This document shows, in pieces, positions 36,652 through 46,980 of a stretch of DNA of 64,000 nt. The notes beneath the pieces were generated by a model that worked only from the letters and a program-made list of their open reading frames with translations, was not told the DNA's origin and made no database searches. Within the stretch, counting starts at the first letter, position 1, and every line of letters begins with the position of its first letter. Source of the stretch: Vibrio cidicii (GTDB lineage Bacteria > Pseudomonadota > Gammaproteobacteria > Enterobacterales > Vibrionaceae); the NCBI RefSeq assembly GCF_009763805.1, contig NZ_CP046804.1:620001-684000 (forward strand), written 5' to 3'. The translations under genes and the position numbers were made by a program.

Positions 36652-39600
36652 AACGTTTCTGGTTTCGCAGTTTTTACTGCACGCGAAAGGAAACATCCGC
36701 GCCGGTTATCGCTACCAATTTAATTCTCCCGATCATCGCAACAGTCAGCGTTTGTTTGATGCTCTTGTCGTGCGCAAAGATGGCGACATACAAGCTCGCA
36801 ACGGTGTGATGCTGAGTTATCTGAGCTTAGAAGATTGCAAAGTCGTGCCCGTGCTTCATAGCGAAGAAGAAGGCGATACCGGGTTTACTGAAAACTACAT
36901 CTCACATCTTCGTGATGAAATCGCCAGCCAAGAAGGCCCGTTGAAGGGCTGTGCGCTGGTGGTGATTCATAACAGTCGCCTCGATACGCTTATCAACTCT
37001 GCGGAAGATCTCGGTCAGCCTGGCCAGGTATGGAGTCCAGAGAAAATCAAAGTCGCACTCAGCGGTTTCATTGAGCAAACTGACAAGTCTCGAGACGTTT
37101 CACTTTGTCTTTTGGAGGATCAATTTGACGCGATATTGGAAGATGGCGCGACCATGTTTGGGTTTGAGTCATTATACAAGGCGGTTGAAGATGGCGAGCT
37201 GTGTTTCAGAGAGCTGGGCATGTTCGACGATCCTTTTGTCGCAGAGTTATCTGGTAACAAAAAGCAGATCAAACAGCGTTTGCAGGAAAACCGTTCCCTT
37301 TATCAAGAGCTGTCGTTTGAAGTGGAGAACTTTGGCCAGCAACTTGAAGAACGACTCAAAGCCTTCAGCAGCAAATTTATCAAAGAGCATTTTTCCGATG
37401 ATGGCTGGAAAGATGTCGAGTTTGAAACCTACCGAGAAGAAATCAAAAAGAACAAAACTCAGCATCTGAAGCATGAGGGCGAAGAGGAGCTCAATGGTGC
37501 AGAGGTGATCGGCCGCTACCCGAAAGAGAGCAGAGCAGGGCTTCGCGATCGTCACCTGATCATTGAGTTGGATGAAGACCAAAGCGAGTTTGAACTGAAA
37601 CTGAGTTTTTCTGGCACCGGTGATCTTAGCAGAGAGCAATTTAAGATCTCTCCAGCAAATGCCTTTGGCAGGCAGGAGGTGATCACGACGCGCCTGACGA
37701 GTAAAGGGGCGAATGCCACACTGGCTGCCAGATATGAAAACGAGCCTCTATTTTTTAATCTTGCTCTGAAGCGTGAAAACAGCTCAGAAAATCACAATTT
37801 CCGCTGTTTAGTGGTCAGAAAAGGCGAGTTTTTTCTCGACGAGATTAAAAATATCTTCGTGATTGAACCTACGAAACAGCGCCTTACTTTGAAAACGGCA
37901 GATAATCGCCTAGTTATCAATCCCGCGCTCGCGACTGTTCGCAGCCTAGACGATGTTGGCGAAGAAGTTGATCGCGCAGAAACTGGCGTTGTTGATTTTG
38001 AATCTCTGGCCAATGAATCAGAAGACATTGGCTTTGTGGTGAAATCAGGTGACAACGCATTGGCCTTTCGCGTTGAAGGCGAGCAAGTAGAAAGCAGCCT
38101 GTCTTTTCCATTGCTGCTCAACCAATCTCGCTTCCACAAACTATTTGATGATGACGTCTATGGCGTGCTCTACCCAAACAAAGATGTGGTCGCCATTGAT
38201 AACAGTGAGTTCCGTGTCATGGAGCCGCGTATTAGTTTGTTGCGTTGGGAAGAGCGTTTTGTTCAGCAAAAGTTGCTTTACTTGGCGGAAAGTAACAGCC
38301 TAGCGCTTGAGCAACTAAGGGCTATTGATGACACGCTTCATAATGCTTATCACGCGTTGTTTGATTACCTTGCCTCACGTCGAACCACGATTTCGCTCGT
38401 TTCTTGGGGGCCACAATTTACTTCATTGGTCATGGCAGCCGTTGAGGCGTTTCTAGCCTATTTTGAAGCAATTCCAACCGGTGGCATGCTGAGCAAAGAA
38501 CAAAAGCTGGTGATGCAAATCGGTTTGGTACGTGAGAATGACGAAGAGTATTACTCGCCATTCCATCCACTCGTACTGGCTTACTACCTAAATCTTTGCA
38601 ATGAAATGCAAAAAGATGACAGCTTTGCAGACTTACCAACAGTGACGTTTAATCGCTTAGGGCCGAGTGGCTTGCTTCCTTATGTTTACCATGCAAAGCA
38701 CGATTTTGCTTACAACCAACAAGTGACAGAAAATTCATTCTGGATTAAAAGCGTTCCGCATCAGAAAAGTTGCTTGAAGTTCGTTCGTAAACTGGTTAAA
38801 GAGAAGATCAACGAGTTCCAAAAGGCATTCTTTCATTTGTTCACGGGTTCAGAGAAGAGCATCTTGATCAACGCGGTGAATCAAGCTCGAGCGGAAGAGT
38901 TGTTTTTTGGGTTAGTGGATTATGTCAAAGATAACCTAGAGAGCTCAGCAGCAATTCACGTCAACCTTTATGATGATGAGCTAGCCTTCAATGCATTTGA
39001 TCAATTTGCTGAATCATCCACTGGTGTAAAGCTCATTTCATGGCTTGAGCTGGACCGAGGCAAAGTTCGCGAACATGCTGATACCATTATCGACATTCTT
39101 CGAACTCGGCTCACCTACAGTAAATTCACTAATGCCCACAGCAAGCGTGAAGGGCAAGCTTACTCGCACCTGTCATTCTTCAGAAACAATGACAATGTGA
39201 AGCTGAAGGCCTTAAGCGTTGATGACATGCCAAGTGGCATTGCCTGTGACGGGCTGCTGACTGGTGATGCCTCTAAGAGCGATCAAGGTTCTTACTTTAC
39301 CGCCTTTGGTCTGCAAAACGTTCAATACCGTAACCAACCGCATCTGGAAATGGCGAAGTATGTTGGCTCGTTAATGGAGCCAGCATTCAAGCCAAGTACG
39401 CCATACACTGGTTCCAATGCACCCGCACTCGCGGTAAGTGAAGATTTTAAATCGTTACTGGAGCGCTCGTATGACAGCTCCATTTGGACCACCATCATCG
39501 ACCCTAAAGTGACACTGGATTTCTTCCACGCCAATCAAGATGTCGTGCTTATCCATTACTCCGATCAGTACACCAGCTCAGCCAGTTACGATGCGATTAC

Positions 39601-41683
39601 CGTGACGGCGCAGCGTCGGTTATTTGAAAGGGTAGTAGCGCAAAGTGGTGGTGGGCAAATCAATGAGTTCAATGCCTTTAACGGTGATTGGCTGCTAAAA
39701 ATGATGACGTGTAACGACACCATCCGCAAAGAGCGTACAGGCATCATCGGTGCTTACAAGTTTGCGACCTGTCTTGTACATAAATCAGATATTACCTGGG
39801 TGCCATTGTCAGTTGGTGAGATGATTCGCGTATCCGGAAACATTGGCCTAAAAATGACGGACAGTGATTTCTCACGCAATGTACAGGGCTACAAAAAAGG
39901 CGCGATTTCCGATGATGTCCTGCTGGTGGGTTTTAAAGAAGGCAGTATGTATCTTTTGCCTGTTGAGGTAAAAGCAGGCTCCACCCCAGATTACAAAAAA
40001 GCGGTGCAGCAAGCGAATGAGCTTCGCCGCTATCTGACAGAGCTTTTAAGCGATGAGACACTGGCGTCGAAGTTGTACCGAGGCCTGTTCATTCGCCAAG
40101 TGTTGATGCAAATCGACAAATACCGTCTCTACAACGTATTCAGTAACGACTACTTTGAGGCTCTGTTAGCGGAGAAAGAAGAGTGGCTGCGCGGTAACTA
40201 CCGCATTGCAGAGCTCGAAAACTACCCTGCTGGCATAGTGATTAGCCACCTTGAAAGTGGAACCTGCTTCGAGCCTAGCTACAGCGTGCAAGAAGAAGTG
40301 TTAAAGGTTGATCTTCCAATCTCTTTACTGCCATCACTGGTGCAAACCCCACTTCAGGTGCTGATGAATGAAAAAGACATCGCGAAGATCTGTCATGTGC
40401 CAGCGGAGTATATGTTGGTAGGGGAAACTGAGCGTAAAACGGATGAAACGACATCTGGGCTACGATTAGTTATTGATAAGTCGAAACAATCAAATTCAAT
40501 ACCAAGGAAAGATGTAATCGAACCATTGGTTGCAGAGTCAGCGATGGCATACTCTCGTGAATGCAGGGTTGAAATTGGGCAAGATACTCTAACCGGAGAG
40601 AAAGTCTTCTGGGAGTACGGGCACAAGGATCTAGCAAACCGTCACCTGATCATTTTTGGCAGCTCAGGACAAGGCAAAACTTACTGTATCCAAGGTTTGC
40701 TGATGAGCTTGGCTGATGCTCAAATAAGATCACTAGTGATTGACTATACAAACGGTTTTTTACCGAATCACCTTGAAACAGAGTTTATTGAAAGAGTTAA
40801 TCCCAAGTCCAACATACTTTGTAATGAGCCATTTGGTATGTCGCCATTTAGGGCCCAAAAACAAGATTTTGGTGGGATTTTCATCGAAGAGAAGCCTCAC
40901 ATGGTGGCGGGAAGGGTTGCCTCTGTTTTTAACAAAGTATATTCGACCATAGGTGAGCGCCAAATTGCGGTACTCAATGAAGTTATTGAGTCTGGCGTCC
41001 AGCGGTATGGCAGTGCTTACAGCTTGCAAAATATGCTGGATGATTTAAATGAAGAAGAGACCGCAGGGCCTGCGTTGGCAAGTAAACTGGCTCCCTTAGT
41101 TAAATCTAACTTGTTCTCATCGAACAGCGATAAAAGTTGGAGTGAGGTATTTGAGAGTCAAGAAAACGGCTCGACAATCATGCAGCTTGCTTCACTGAAT
41201 CACGATATATCAATGCTTTGTACTGAGTTTTTGCTATGGGATCTTTATTCCTATGCGTGTAGCTATGGTAGCAAGGAAAAACCACTACCAATTGTATTGG
41301 ACGAAGTACAAAACCTTGATCATCGCCTTGAGAGCCCGTTAGGCAAAATGCTAACAGAAGGGCGTAAGTTTGGTGTTTCCCTCATCCTTGCCACTCAAAC
41401 ACTGAGTATGCTGCGCAAAGATGAGCAAGACCGGCTATTTCAAGCATCTCATAAGCTATTTTTCGCTCCTGCGAAAACAGAGACAAAGACTTACGCCAAA
41501 ATCCTAGAGTTGAGCATGCCGGGCACAAAGCAAGCTGATTGGGAAAAGCAACTTGGGGAGCTGTCAAAGGGGCAGTGTTTATCAGTCGGCTATCATCTTG
41601 AAAAAGGTCAGCTGAAAATGAGTGTGAAGAAAGTGAAGGTTTCTTCAATGTCATCACGCTTAAATAGTTTTGGTGAGTGGTAA
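36632..41683 (+). CDS. dptH: DptH, large HerA/FtsK-like restriction helicase
   Basis: 1683 residues from ATG 36632, chosen because GGAG lies 9 bases upstream; GTG 36611 and ATG 36623 are alternatives in frame. The first 1300 residues have the KQFETFLVSQFLLHAKGNIR opening and a nuclease-like patch near 1110 (LPVEVKAGSTPDYKKAVQQA, an E-x-K motif). The C-terminal ATPase has Walker A FGSSGQGKTY, Walker B PIVLDEVQNL and a later arginine-rich end. It would be the motor of DptFGH. Ends 7 bp inside the next gene. Confidence 0.9.
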   Translation: MCAKQFETFLVSQFLLHAKGNIRAGYRYQFNSPDHRNSQRLFDALVVRKDGDIQARNGVMLSYLSLEDCKVVPVLHSEEEGDTGFTENYISHLRDEIASQEGPLKGCALVVIHNSRLDTLINSAEDLGQPGQVWSPEKIKVALSGFIEQTDKSRDVSLCLLEDQFDAILEDGATMFGFESLYKAVEDGELCFRELGMFDDPFVAELSGNKKQIKQRLQENRSLYQELSFEVENFGQQLEERLKAFSSKFIKEHFSDDGWKDVEFETYREEIKKNKTQHLKHEGEEELNGAEVIGRYPKESRAGLRDRHLIIELDEDQSEFELKLSFSGTGDLSREQFKISPANAFGRQEVITTRLTSKGANATLAARYENEPLFFNLALKRENSSENHNFRCLVVRKGEFFLDEIKNIFVIEPTKQRLTLKTADNRLVINPALATVRSLDDVGEEVDRAETGVVDFESLANESEDIGFVVKSGDNALAFRVEGEQVESSLSFPLLLNQSRFHKLFDDDVYGVLYPNKDVVAIDNSEFRVMEPRISLLRWEERFVQQKLLYLAESNSLALEQLRAIDDTLHNAYHALFDYLASRRTTISLVSWGPQFTSLVMAAVEAFLAYFEAIPTGGMLSKEQKLVMQIGLVRENDEEYYSPFHPLVLAYYLNLCNEMQKDDSFADLPTVTFNRLGPSGLLPYVYHAKHDFAYNQQVTENSFWIKSVPHQKSCLKFVRKLVKEKINEFQKAFFHLFTGSEKSILINAVNQARAEELFFGLVDYVKDNLESSAAIHVNLYDDELAFNAFDQFAESSTGVKLISWLELDRGKVREHADTIIDILRTRLTYSKFTNAHSKREGQAYSHLSFFRNNDNVKLKALSVDDMPSGIACDGLLTGDASKSDQGSYFTAFGLQNVQYRNQPHLEMAKYVGSLMEPAFKPSTPYTGSNAPALAVSEDFKSLLERSYDSSIWTTIIDPKVTLDFFHANQDVVLIHYSDQYTSSASYDAITVTAQRRLFERVVAQSGGGQINEFNAFNGDWLLKMMTCNDTIRKERTGIIGAYKFATCLVHKSDITWVPLSVGEMIRVSGNIGLKMTDSDFSRNVQGYKKGAISDDVLLVGFKEGSMYLLPVEVKAGSTPDYKKAVQQANELRRYLTELLSDETLASKLYRGLFIRQVLMQIDKYRLYNVFSNDYFEALLAEKEEWLRGNYRIAELENYPAGIVISHLESGTCFEPSYSVQEEVLKVDLPISLLPSLVQTPLQVLMNEKDIAKICHVPAEYMLVGETERKTDETTSGLRLVIDKSKQSNSIPRKDVIEPLVAESAMAYSRECRVEIGQDTLTGEKVFWEYGHKDLANRHLIIFGSSGQGKTYCIQGLLMSLADAQIRSLVIDYTNGFLPNHLETEFIERVNPKSNILCNEPFGMSPFRAQKQDFGGIFIEEKPHMVAGRVASVFNKVYSTIGERQIAVLNEVIESGVQRYGSAYSLQNMLDDLNEEETAGPALASKLAPLVKSNLFSSNSDKSWSEVFESQENGSTIMQLASLNHDISMLCTEFLLWDLYSYACSYGSKEKPLPIVLDEVQNLDHRLESPLGKMLTEGRKFGVSLILATQTLSMLRKDEQDRLFQASHKLFFAPAKTETKTYAKILELSMPGTKQADWEKQLGELSKGQCLSVGYHLEKGQLKMSVKKVKVSSMSSRLNSFGEW

Positions 41684-42555
41684 AGCCATGGAAACTTGCT
41701 GACAAAATTCAGTTGATTTCACGCTGGCGGAGAGGAGACCAAAGGGCTCCTCACAAGCCTTTGATGCTCCTCTATGTGCTGTCGGAGTATAAGCAGGGAC
41801 ATCAGCGTCTCTTTCGGTTTGAGGATGAAGTAGACCAGCAAGTCAAAGAGTTGCTGGTGCAATACGGCCCGACAAGAAAGGCCTACCATCCCGAGTATCC
41901 ATTTTGGCGTCTGGCCAATGAAAAAGAACCGTTTTGGGAGCTGATTAACGGCGAAGAGTGTATTCCAAGGAAGAGCAACACTGACCCCAAAAAATCAGAG
42001 CTGATCAAACACAACGTGATGGCTGGGTTTGATCAGGATTCATTTAGGTCAATACTCGCAAATCCTAAGCTGATCGATGATATTGCATCCAAGATCATTC
42101 AGGATAATTTCCCTGAAACACTGCAAGAAGAGCTTTTTGTGCGGTTTGGCTTTGAGGTGACGAGTTCAAAGTCCAGAGATCCTGAATTTCGCAAAAAAGT
42201 GCTTCGTGCTTACAACTATAGGTGCGCAGTGTGTGGTTTTGATTTGGCGATGGATACGATCCCCATCGCCTTAGAAGCCGCCCACATCAAGTGGAAGCAG
42301 TTTTTGGGCCCTTGTGAAGTTTCTAATGGCATTGCGCTTTGTAGCATTCATCACAAGGCGTTAGATAGAGGTGCGATTACACTCAATAGCGAGTTCAAAA
42401 TCAAAGTCTCATCTGCTGTTACTGGCGGGGAGTTGGTTGAAAGATTGATTTGGGATTTTGAGGGTAAGCCGATTAAGTTACCTAGGGAGTCATTTCATTA
42501 TCCAGCTGAGAGTATGGTTGAGTGGCATGTGAGGGAGGTTTTTAAATCGTTGTGA
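41677..42555 (+). CDS. SBD-HNH endonuclease recognising phosphorothioated DNA
   Basis: 292 residues from GTG 41677, overlapping dptH by 7 bp. The N-terminal half has RAPHKPLMLLYVLSEY and YPFWRL, typical of the sulfur-binding domain (SBD) of ScoMcrA-like enzymes; the C-terminal half is an HNH fold with CAVCGFDL, AAHIKW, NGIALCSIHHKALD and GAI. Such enzymes cut near phosphorothioate sites, which is paradoxical beside a Dnd system; in dnd operons they may act as a conditional or regulatory nuclease. That role is inference. Confidence 0.87.
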   Translation: MVKPWKLADKIQLISRWRRGDQRAPHKPLMLLYVLSEYKQGHQRLFRFEDEVDQQVKELLVQYGPTRKAYHPEYPFWRLANEKEPFWELINGEECIPRKSNTDPKKSELIKHNVMAGFDQDSFRSILANPKLIDDIASKIIQDNFPETLQEELFVRFGFEVTSSKSRDPEFRKKVLRAYNYRCAVCGFDLAMDTIPIALEAAHIKWKQFLGPCEVSNGIALCSIHHKALDRGAITLNSEFKIKVSSAVTGGELVERLIWDFEGKPIKLPRESFHYPAESMVEWHVREVFKSL

Positions 42556-42668
42556 TATATATTTTAAATTGACACTGCACTCTTAAATATCGGGAGTTGA
42601 GGCTCTTTTAGGTGTGACTTTCTATCAATTCTAACTATAGAATTATAAAACATGGTTGAGGAATTTAA

Positions 42669-43397
42669 ATGAGTGATAATGTGACTTGCTATTGGAAACA
42701 ATTAAGGAAAAATATAAAAAGTGTACCGGGTAAATCTATTGAAAATCCAAAATTTGTGTTTGCATTTCTTATAATAATGGCAATATCAAGCGCAGGCATA
42801 TGGGTTCCCTGGGCTTTTAATTTAGAGTTGTCTTCAGTATGTAACATAAAACCTGATTCATTGGTTTTAAAAGATGATTTTTTTTCTGAAAAGTACACAG
42901 CAGAAATCGGTTCATACCAAGCTACCTTATATGAAAAGACAAACTCAATCTCACATGATGCAAATAAATTGAAAGAGTCTATTGATTATGCATGTAAGTA
43001 TGTTGGAGGTCTACCGGTAACATTATTTCAGGGTTTTGCTGTATTTATGTTTAATTTAGGTATCCTTGGAGGTATTGCGTTTGACTTCTTTGTCACTCAA
43101 GGTCCAAAAAGACAAGAAAGAAATAACTTAACAGAAGAAAAGATGAATGAAGAGAGAGTTAACGAATTTGCTGGTTTTTTTACTTGGATAGTTGCGTTTG
43201 TTCTCTCTTTTTACGGTCTTACTTCTCCGACAAATTTTGATTTTTTAACTTTTTTAGGAGCATTGATTTCTGTGAGTTTATGGGTGTGTGTGAATTATAA
43301 CAAAGCTGAGTTCAAACAACCGAAACCCACCCCAGGAAATATAACGGCTGAAGGAATAGACTCGAATGAAAATCTTTCTGGTGAGGGGTTGAAATAA
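42669..43397 (+). CDS. Membrane protein paired with a DGQHR protein
   Basis: 242 residues. One TM helix at about 30-50 (FVFAFLIIMAISSAGIW), a periplasmic stretch with two cysteines, a second hydrophobic segment about 112-135, a charged cytoplasmic loop, and two further helices (FTWIVAFVLSFYGL, FLGALISVSLWVCV). Family unknown. It is coupled to the following gene by TAATG. Low GC and absence from known dnd operons suggest a separate insertion. Confidence 0.65.
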   Translation: MSDNVTCYWKQLRKNIKSVPGKSIENPKFVFAFLIIMAISSAGIWVPWAFNLELSSVCNIKPDSLVLKDDFFSEKYTAEIGSYQATLYEKTNSISHDANKLKESIDYACKYVGGLPVTLFQGFAVFMFNLGILGGIAFDFFVTQGPKRQERNNLTEEKMNEERVNEFAGFFTWIVAFVLSFYGLTSPTNFDFLTFLGALISVSLWVCVNYNKAEFKQPKPTPGNITAEGIDSNENLSGEGLK

Positions 43398-44560
43398 TGA
43401 ATTATCATATTTTTAAAGCAATAAAGGTTAGTCAGCCATTTTCTGATTATTATCTTTGTAAGATACCTTCTGATATTTTGAGGACGATTAGTTACACATT
43501 GAAAGCTGTTAATAATGATGGTGAGGTGCAAGGTGTCCAAAGAACTTTAAACTCTAAGCGGCTTCAGGAAATAGCCCAGTTTATTGATAGTGATTCTGGA
43601 GCCTTTCCTAACCCAATAATTTTAGGCGCAAATTTCAAAGAATCTGGTCGTTACGCTGATGAAAATGAAAAAATAGAGTTTGAAGTGATTGATGAGGAAA
43701 ATTGTATATATAATATCAAGGTCCCTTATGAATCCCAACTTCTGTCAATCATTGATGGCCAACATCGACTATTTGCGTTTGATCAAGCTCAGACATCCAT
43801 GGATTTAGCATGTTCAATCTATGAAGATCTGGCTACTCCATTTCAAGCTTTTCTCTTTTCGACAATTAACTATAATCAAGGTAAAGTTGATAAAAGTTTG
43901 GCATATCAACTATTTGGTTATGAAATAGATAGCCGAGAGCCAATAGAATGGCCTCCAGAAACATTGGCTGTGTATTTTGTTCGACAGCTGAACAAAGAAG
44001 AGCCTCTATTAAATCGAGTTAAATATCGTACGGCAGATGAAAAAAATATAACTAAGACTGTAAGGGATGCTCTACCACCATGGAGATTTTCAACATCTTC
44101 GATCGTTGAGGCAATTCTATCGCTGATTAGCCATAATCCTAAAGAAGATAGATATTTAATGAACACAAAGAAAAATGCTGAAGCTAGTAACATTGTTGGA
44201 CGAAGTGTTTTAAATGATGATGTTCGATATCCGCTAAGGAAATTGTATATAGATGGCAATGATAAAGCTATTAGTGATGTTTTGCGGTTAGCATTAAATG
44301 CAACTAATGATATATTTTGGACTAAAGTTGATGATGATAATTTCCTTAAAAAAACTGTTGGCATAGCCTGTGTGTTTAAGTATTTAAAAGCTGTACTTAT
44401 AAAAGATGGTGTTTCTTTGTCTACAATGAAAGATAAGTTTCCCAAATATTTGGAATTAATAAAGGCGCAGGAGGATTTTAGTGATTCAGATACATATTCA
44501 TCGACAACTAAAGCAATGAATAAAGCGTATGAGAGAATGTTAGAATTGTCTGGAATTTAA
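43397..44560 (+). CDS. DGQHR-domain protein (DndB relative)
   Basis: 387 residues. The signature LSIIDGQHRLFAFDQA is at about 115-130, followed by FSTINYNQGKVDKSLAY. DGQHR proteins include DndB and DpdB-like factors linked to DNA modification. This copy is a paralogue of dndB across the locus. Coupled to a membrane protein, it may make a separate two-gene module; I do not know what it does. AT-rich codon use contrasts with dptFGH. Confidence 0.8.
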   Translation: MNYHIFKAIKVSQPFSDYYLCKIPSDILRTISYTLKAVNNDGEVQGVQRTLNSKRLQEIAQFIDSDSGAFPNPIILGANFKESGRYADENEKIEFEVIDEENCIYNIKVPYESQLLSIIDGQHRLFAFDQAQTSMDLACSIYEDLATPFQAFLFSTINYNQGKVDKSLAYQLFGYEIDSREPIEWPPETLAVYFVRQLNKEEPLLNRVKYRTADEKNITKTVRDALPPWRFSTSSIVEAILSLISHNPKEDRYLMNTKKNAEASNIVGRSVLNDDVRYPLRKLYIDGNDKAISDVLRLALNATNDIFWTKVDDDNFLKKTVGIACVFKYLKAVLIKDGVSLSTMKDKFPKYLELIKAQEDFSDSDTYSSTTKAMNKAYERMLELSGI

Positions 44561-44571
44561 TAAGTAGAGTA

Positions 44572-44603
44572 CCTTCCCTTTACGATTCTTTGTAAAGGGA
44601 GGG
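44572..44603. terminator. Hairpin between convergent genes
   Basis: Stem CCTTCCCTTTAC / GTAAAGGGAGGG (12 bp, one G-T pair) with an 8-base loop. It lies between the DGQHR gene and dndE, which run toward each other, and would block read-through in both directions. Confidence 0.65.
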
Positions 44604-44615
44604 TCGTAAAGTTAA

Positions 44616-44963
44616 TCACAACATCATAGAAAGTAGAGAAGTTGATTTGCAGTTTCTAATTGCTGCTATCCCATCTTCAACATGTGCTGCCCAAGCTTGC
44701 TGACAACCTTTAGCATCAAGCTCTGGGTAGTACATTTTCAACACTAACTCAGTGACATCACTGGTCTCACCAAGCCAAGTATACTTATCCAACACAAGTG
44801 AGCCATCTAACTTTGCTTCTTGGCCTTGATAACGGAAGTCACTTTCTATTGATCGGAAGAAAGCAAGTCGTGCTGATACGTTTGGAGTGATACCAGTATA
44901 ACCCTTCAACTTTTTAAGCTGCTCTTCAGTAGTGCGAGTCAGGTTCATGCGGTTAGGTAGCAT
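44616..44963 (-). CDS. dndE: DndE, DNA phosphorothioation subunit
   Basis: 115 residues. MNLTRTTEEQLKKLKGYTGI then NVSARLAFFRSIESDF is the DndE pattern; its lysine-rich face binds nicked DNA. DndC, DndD and DndE form the modification complex. Start overlaps the dndD stop (TAATG). Last gene of the minus-strand dnd operon. Confidence 0.92.
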   Translation of the reverse strand: MLPNRMNLTRTTEEQLKKLKGYTGITPNVSARLAFFRSIESDFRYQGQEAKLDGSLVLDKYTWLGETSDVTELVLKMYYPELDAKGCQQAWAAHVEDGIAAIRNCKSTSLLSMML

Positions 44964-46972
44964 TACACGGCCTCCTTATTGGCTTCTCTCCAGAAGTAGC
45001 CTTCTTTAATCGTTGAAGATTTCGTTTTTCCATCAAAACAGATTTCATAAGTTCTGGCGATATCGTCTTGGATAAGGTTGGTGTAATTCCTGTCAATTTC
45101 AGTATCTGTCGATAGAATAACCACTTGATGACTCGCGGTAGGAAAATAGTTTTCAACCAGTTTGTCACGATGATGGGAATCTAAGCGACCAAGCGGCGTA
45201 TCAATAATAATCGGCAGCTTACGGCCTGATGTCCGGCCAAGCGCTTCCAATATGGAGATAGCGTAGATTTGCTTTTCTCCAGCAGACATGGCTTTACGAT
45301 TGATTTTTATCCCGTATTCATCCATCAACTCAACATCAAATGTGAGTGGATTGATGGCAGCGGTGAGCTGTACATCTTCTTTACGCGCCAGCTTTTTGTA
45401 TGACGAAACAAATTCATTTTCTAACTGTTTTACTCGCGCTTTAGTCAGCTGCTCGGCAAATTTATCGAGTAGAAGAATGGCGCTTTGCGCATTGGTTACA
45501 CTCAAGTCTTTGTTGGATTCATCTTTATGCTTGTCGTGAAGCCTTTGAATCTGGCGAGCCGTCTCCAATGCCAACTTCAACTCTCGCTTCGCATTTTCCA
45601 GTAGCTCATGGTATTCGATAATCAGCTTCTCTTTCTTCTTATCAAGCTTTCTGACGTCAGAAAAAAGCCCTTGTACCAGTTCTTGCTCTGGAGCTCGTGC
45701 GATGTTGTTTGAAGCATTATCGATATCTTCTTCTACCACCTGTAGCCGTTTTCTCGCTTCATCGAATCGTGCAAAAGAGTTTTGAGATAGCTTGGTTAGT
45801 TGATAGTCAATAGTATTTGCTTGACGGTCGGAGATATCTAAAAGCAGCTTGGCCGAATCAAATTCACCCACGTGTGCCTTAAAGCTATCAGCAATCGCAT
45901 GTTGAGCCATTTCTGTATCAAAGCTTGGATACTTTGAGCGCAAAGTTTCTAAGAATGAATCGAGCTCATTGCCGAAGCTCTGCTTCTTCTTAATCTCTTG
46001 TTCTTGCTTGATCTGAGTTTGCAGACGCTGCATCGCGTTGGGTGCTAGTGCGAATGGAAGACTTGTCTCCATTTCCATGCGAATTTGTTTCTCAAGTTCC
46101 ACTTTCTCTTTGAGCAAAGCATCGACTTTTTGTTGCTCATCTTCTCTTGTCTTAGCCCAAGCTCCACCGCTTTGAGACAGTTTATTTTCTAAATTAAGAA
46201 TATCGCGTGATACCAGCTCGATTTGGGCATCCACAATATCTGCTTCACCTCTCAGCTTTTCTGCATTCCTTTCATGTTTTATGCGCAGTTTATCGAGATT
46301 TTCCATTTCCTCTTTCAAGGATTGGCTCAGTGCTTGTGAGCCTTGTTTTTTGAGGAAAATATTGAGGTCACTTTTCAGTTTGGCAATAACATCTAATCCC
46401 AATAATCGGCGCACGGCAGTTTTTAGGACGAGCCCCGACTCATCTTCTGCGAGTTCCGCAATTTTTTCGCCGTCAAAGAAGAACAAATCAGCAATGCCTG
46501 TTGGAATGAGTTCATTGAGAAAACCCTGACACTGTTCGTAGTTAAGCTCTGAAAGAGAAAGCCCATCTTTTTCAAGCTGAAGGTAGTCTTTTTTGCCTCG
46601 TTGCCAACCTCTTAAAACCTTATAAGTACTCTCTTCACCATTTTGACTGTACTTAAATTCTAGTTCTATGGATGCACTATTTTGTAGACCACCAAGACCG
46701 ACGCCTTTATGGATAAGCTCCGCCAGCGCTTCCACATAATCGTTACTGGTAAGGTTTTGACTGAATGACAGGCGGCCAAATAGAGCTAAGCGAATCGCAG
46801 TAAGAATAGATGTTTTGCCAGCACCATTTAGACCACCAAAGAGAATGATAGGTCTCTCTGTACCTACTATAGGTCCGTTTTTGCTTAGGCGTGCTGGTGC
46901 CGGGCGTAAGTCAATCTCATGTACACCGCGAAACACTCGGAAATTATTTAAAGTTAACTTTGTAATCAACAT
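44963..46972 (-). CDS. dndD: DndD, SMC-like ATPase of DNA phosphorothioation
   Basis: 669 residues. Walker A FGGLNGAGKTS (45-55), a long coiled coil about 215-500, the ABC signature SAGEKQIYAIS, and Walker B LPIIIDTPLGRLDSHHR. DndD supplies ATP hydrolysis and possibly DNA nicking for sulfur insertion. Eight bases separate it from dndC. Frame is intact throughout. Confidence 0.94.
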   Translation of the reverse strand: MLITKLTLNNFRVFRGVHEIDLRPAPARLSKNGPIVGTERPIILFGGLNGAGKTSILTAIRLALFGRLSFSQNLTSNDYVEALAELIHKGVGLGGLQNSASIELEFKYSQNGEESTYKVLRGWQRGKKDYLQLEKDGLSLSELNYEQCQGFLNELIPTGIADLFFFDGEKIAELAEDESGLVLKTAVRRLLGLDVIAKLKSDLNIFLKKQGSQALSQSLKEEMENLDKLRIKHERNAEKLRGEADIVDAQIELVSRDILNLENKLSQSGGAWAKTREDEQQKVDALLKEKVELEKQIRMEMETSLPFALAPNAMQRLQTQIKQEQEIKKKQSFGNELDSFLETLRSKYPSFDTEMAQHAIADSFKAHVGEFDSAKLLLDISDRQANTIDYQLTKLSQNSFARFDEARKRLQVVEEDIDNASNNIARAPEQELVQGLFSDVRKLDKKKEKLIIEYHELLENAKRELKLALETARQIQRLHDKHKDESNKDLSVTNAQSAILLLDKFAEQLTKARVKQLENEFVSSYKKLARKEDVQLTAAINPLTFDVELMDEYGIKINRKAMSAGEKQIYAISILEALGRTSGRKLPIIIDTPLGRLDSHHRDKLVENYFPTASHQVVILSTDTEIDRNYTNLIQDDIARTYEICFDGKTKSSTIKEGYFWREANKEAV

Positions 46973-46980
46973 ATTGGTTG

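Noticed and set aside
36611..36680. GAAAC and GTTTC at the dptG-dptH overlap as a twelfth error site
   Set aside because: Both proteins have normal ends as written (KQFETFLV... for DptH), and correcting either site would break them.
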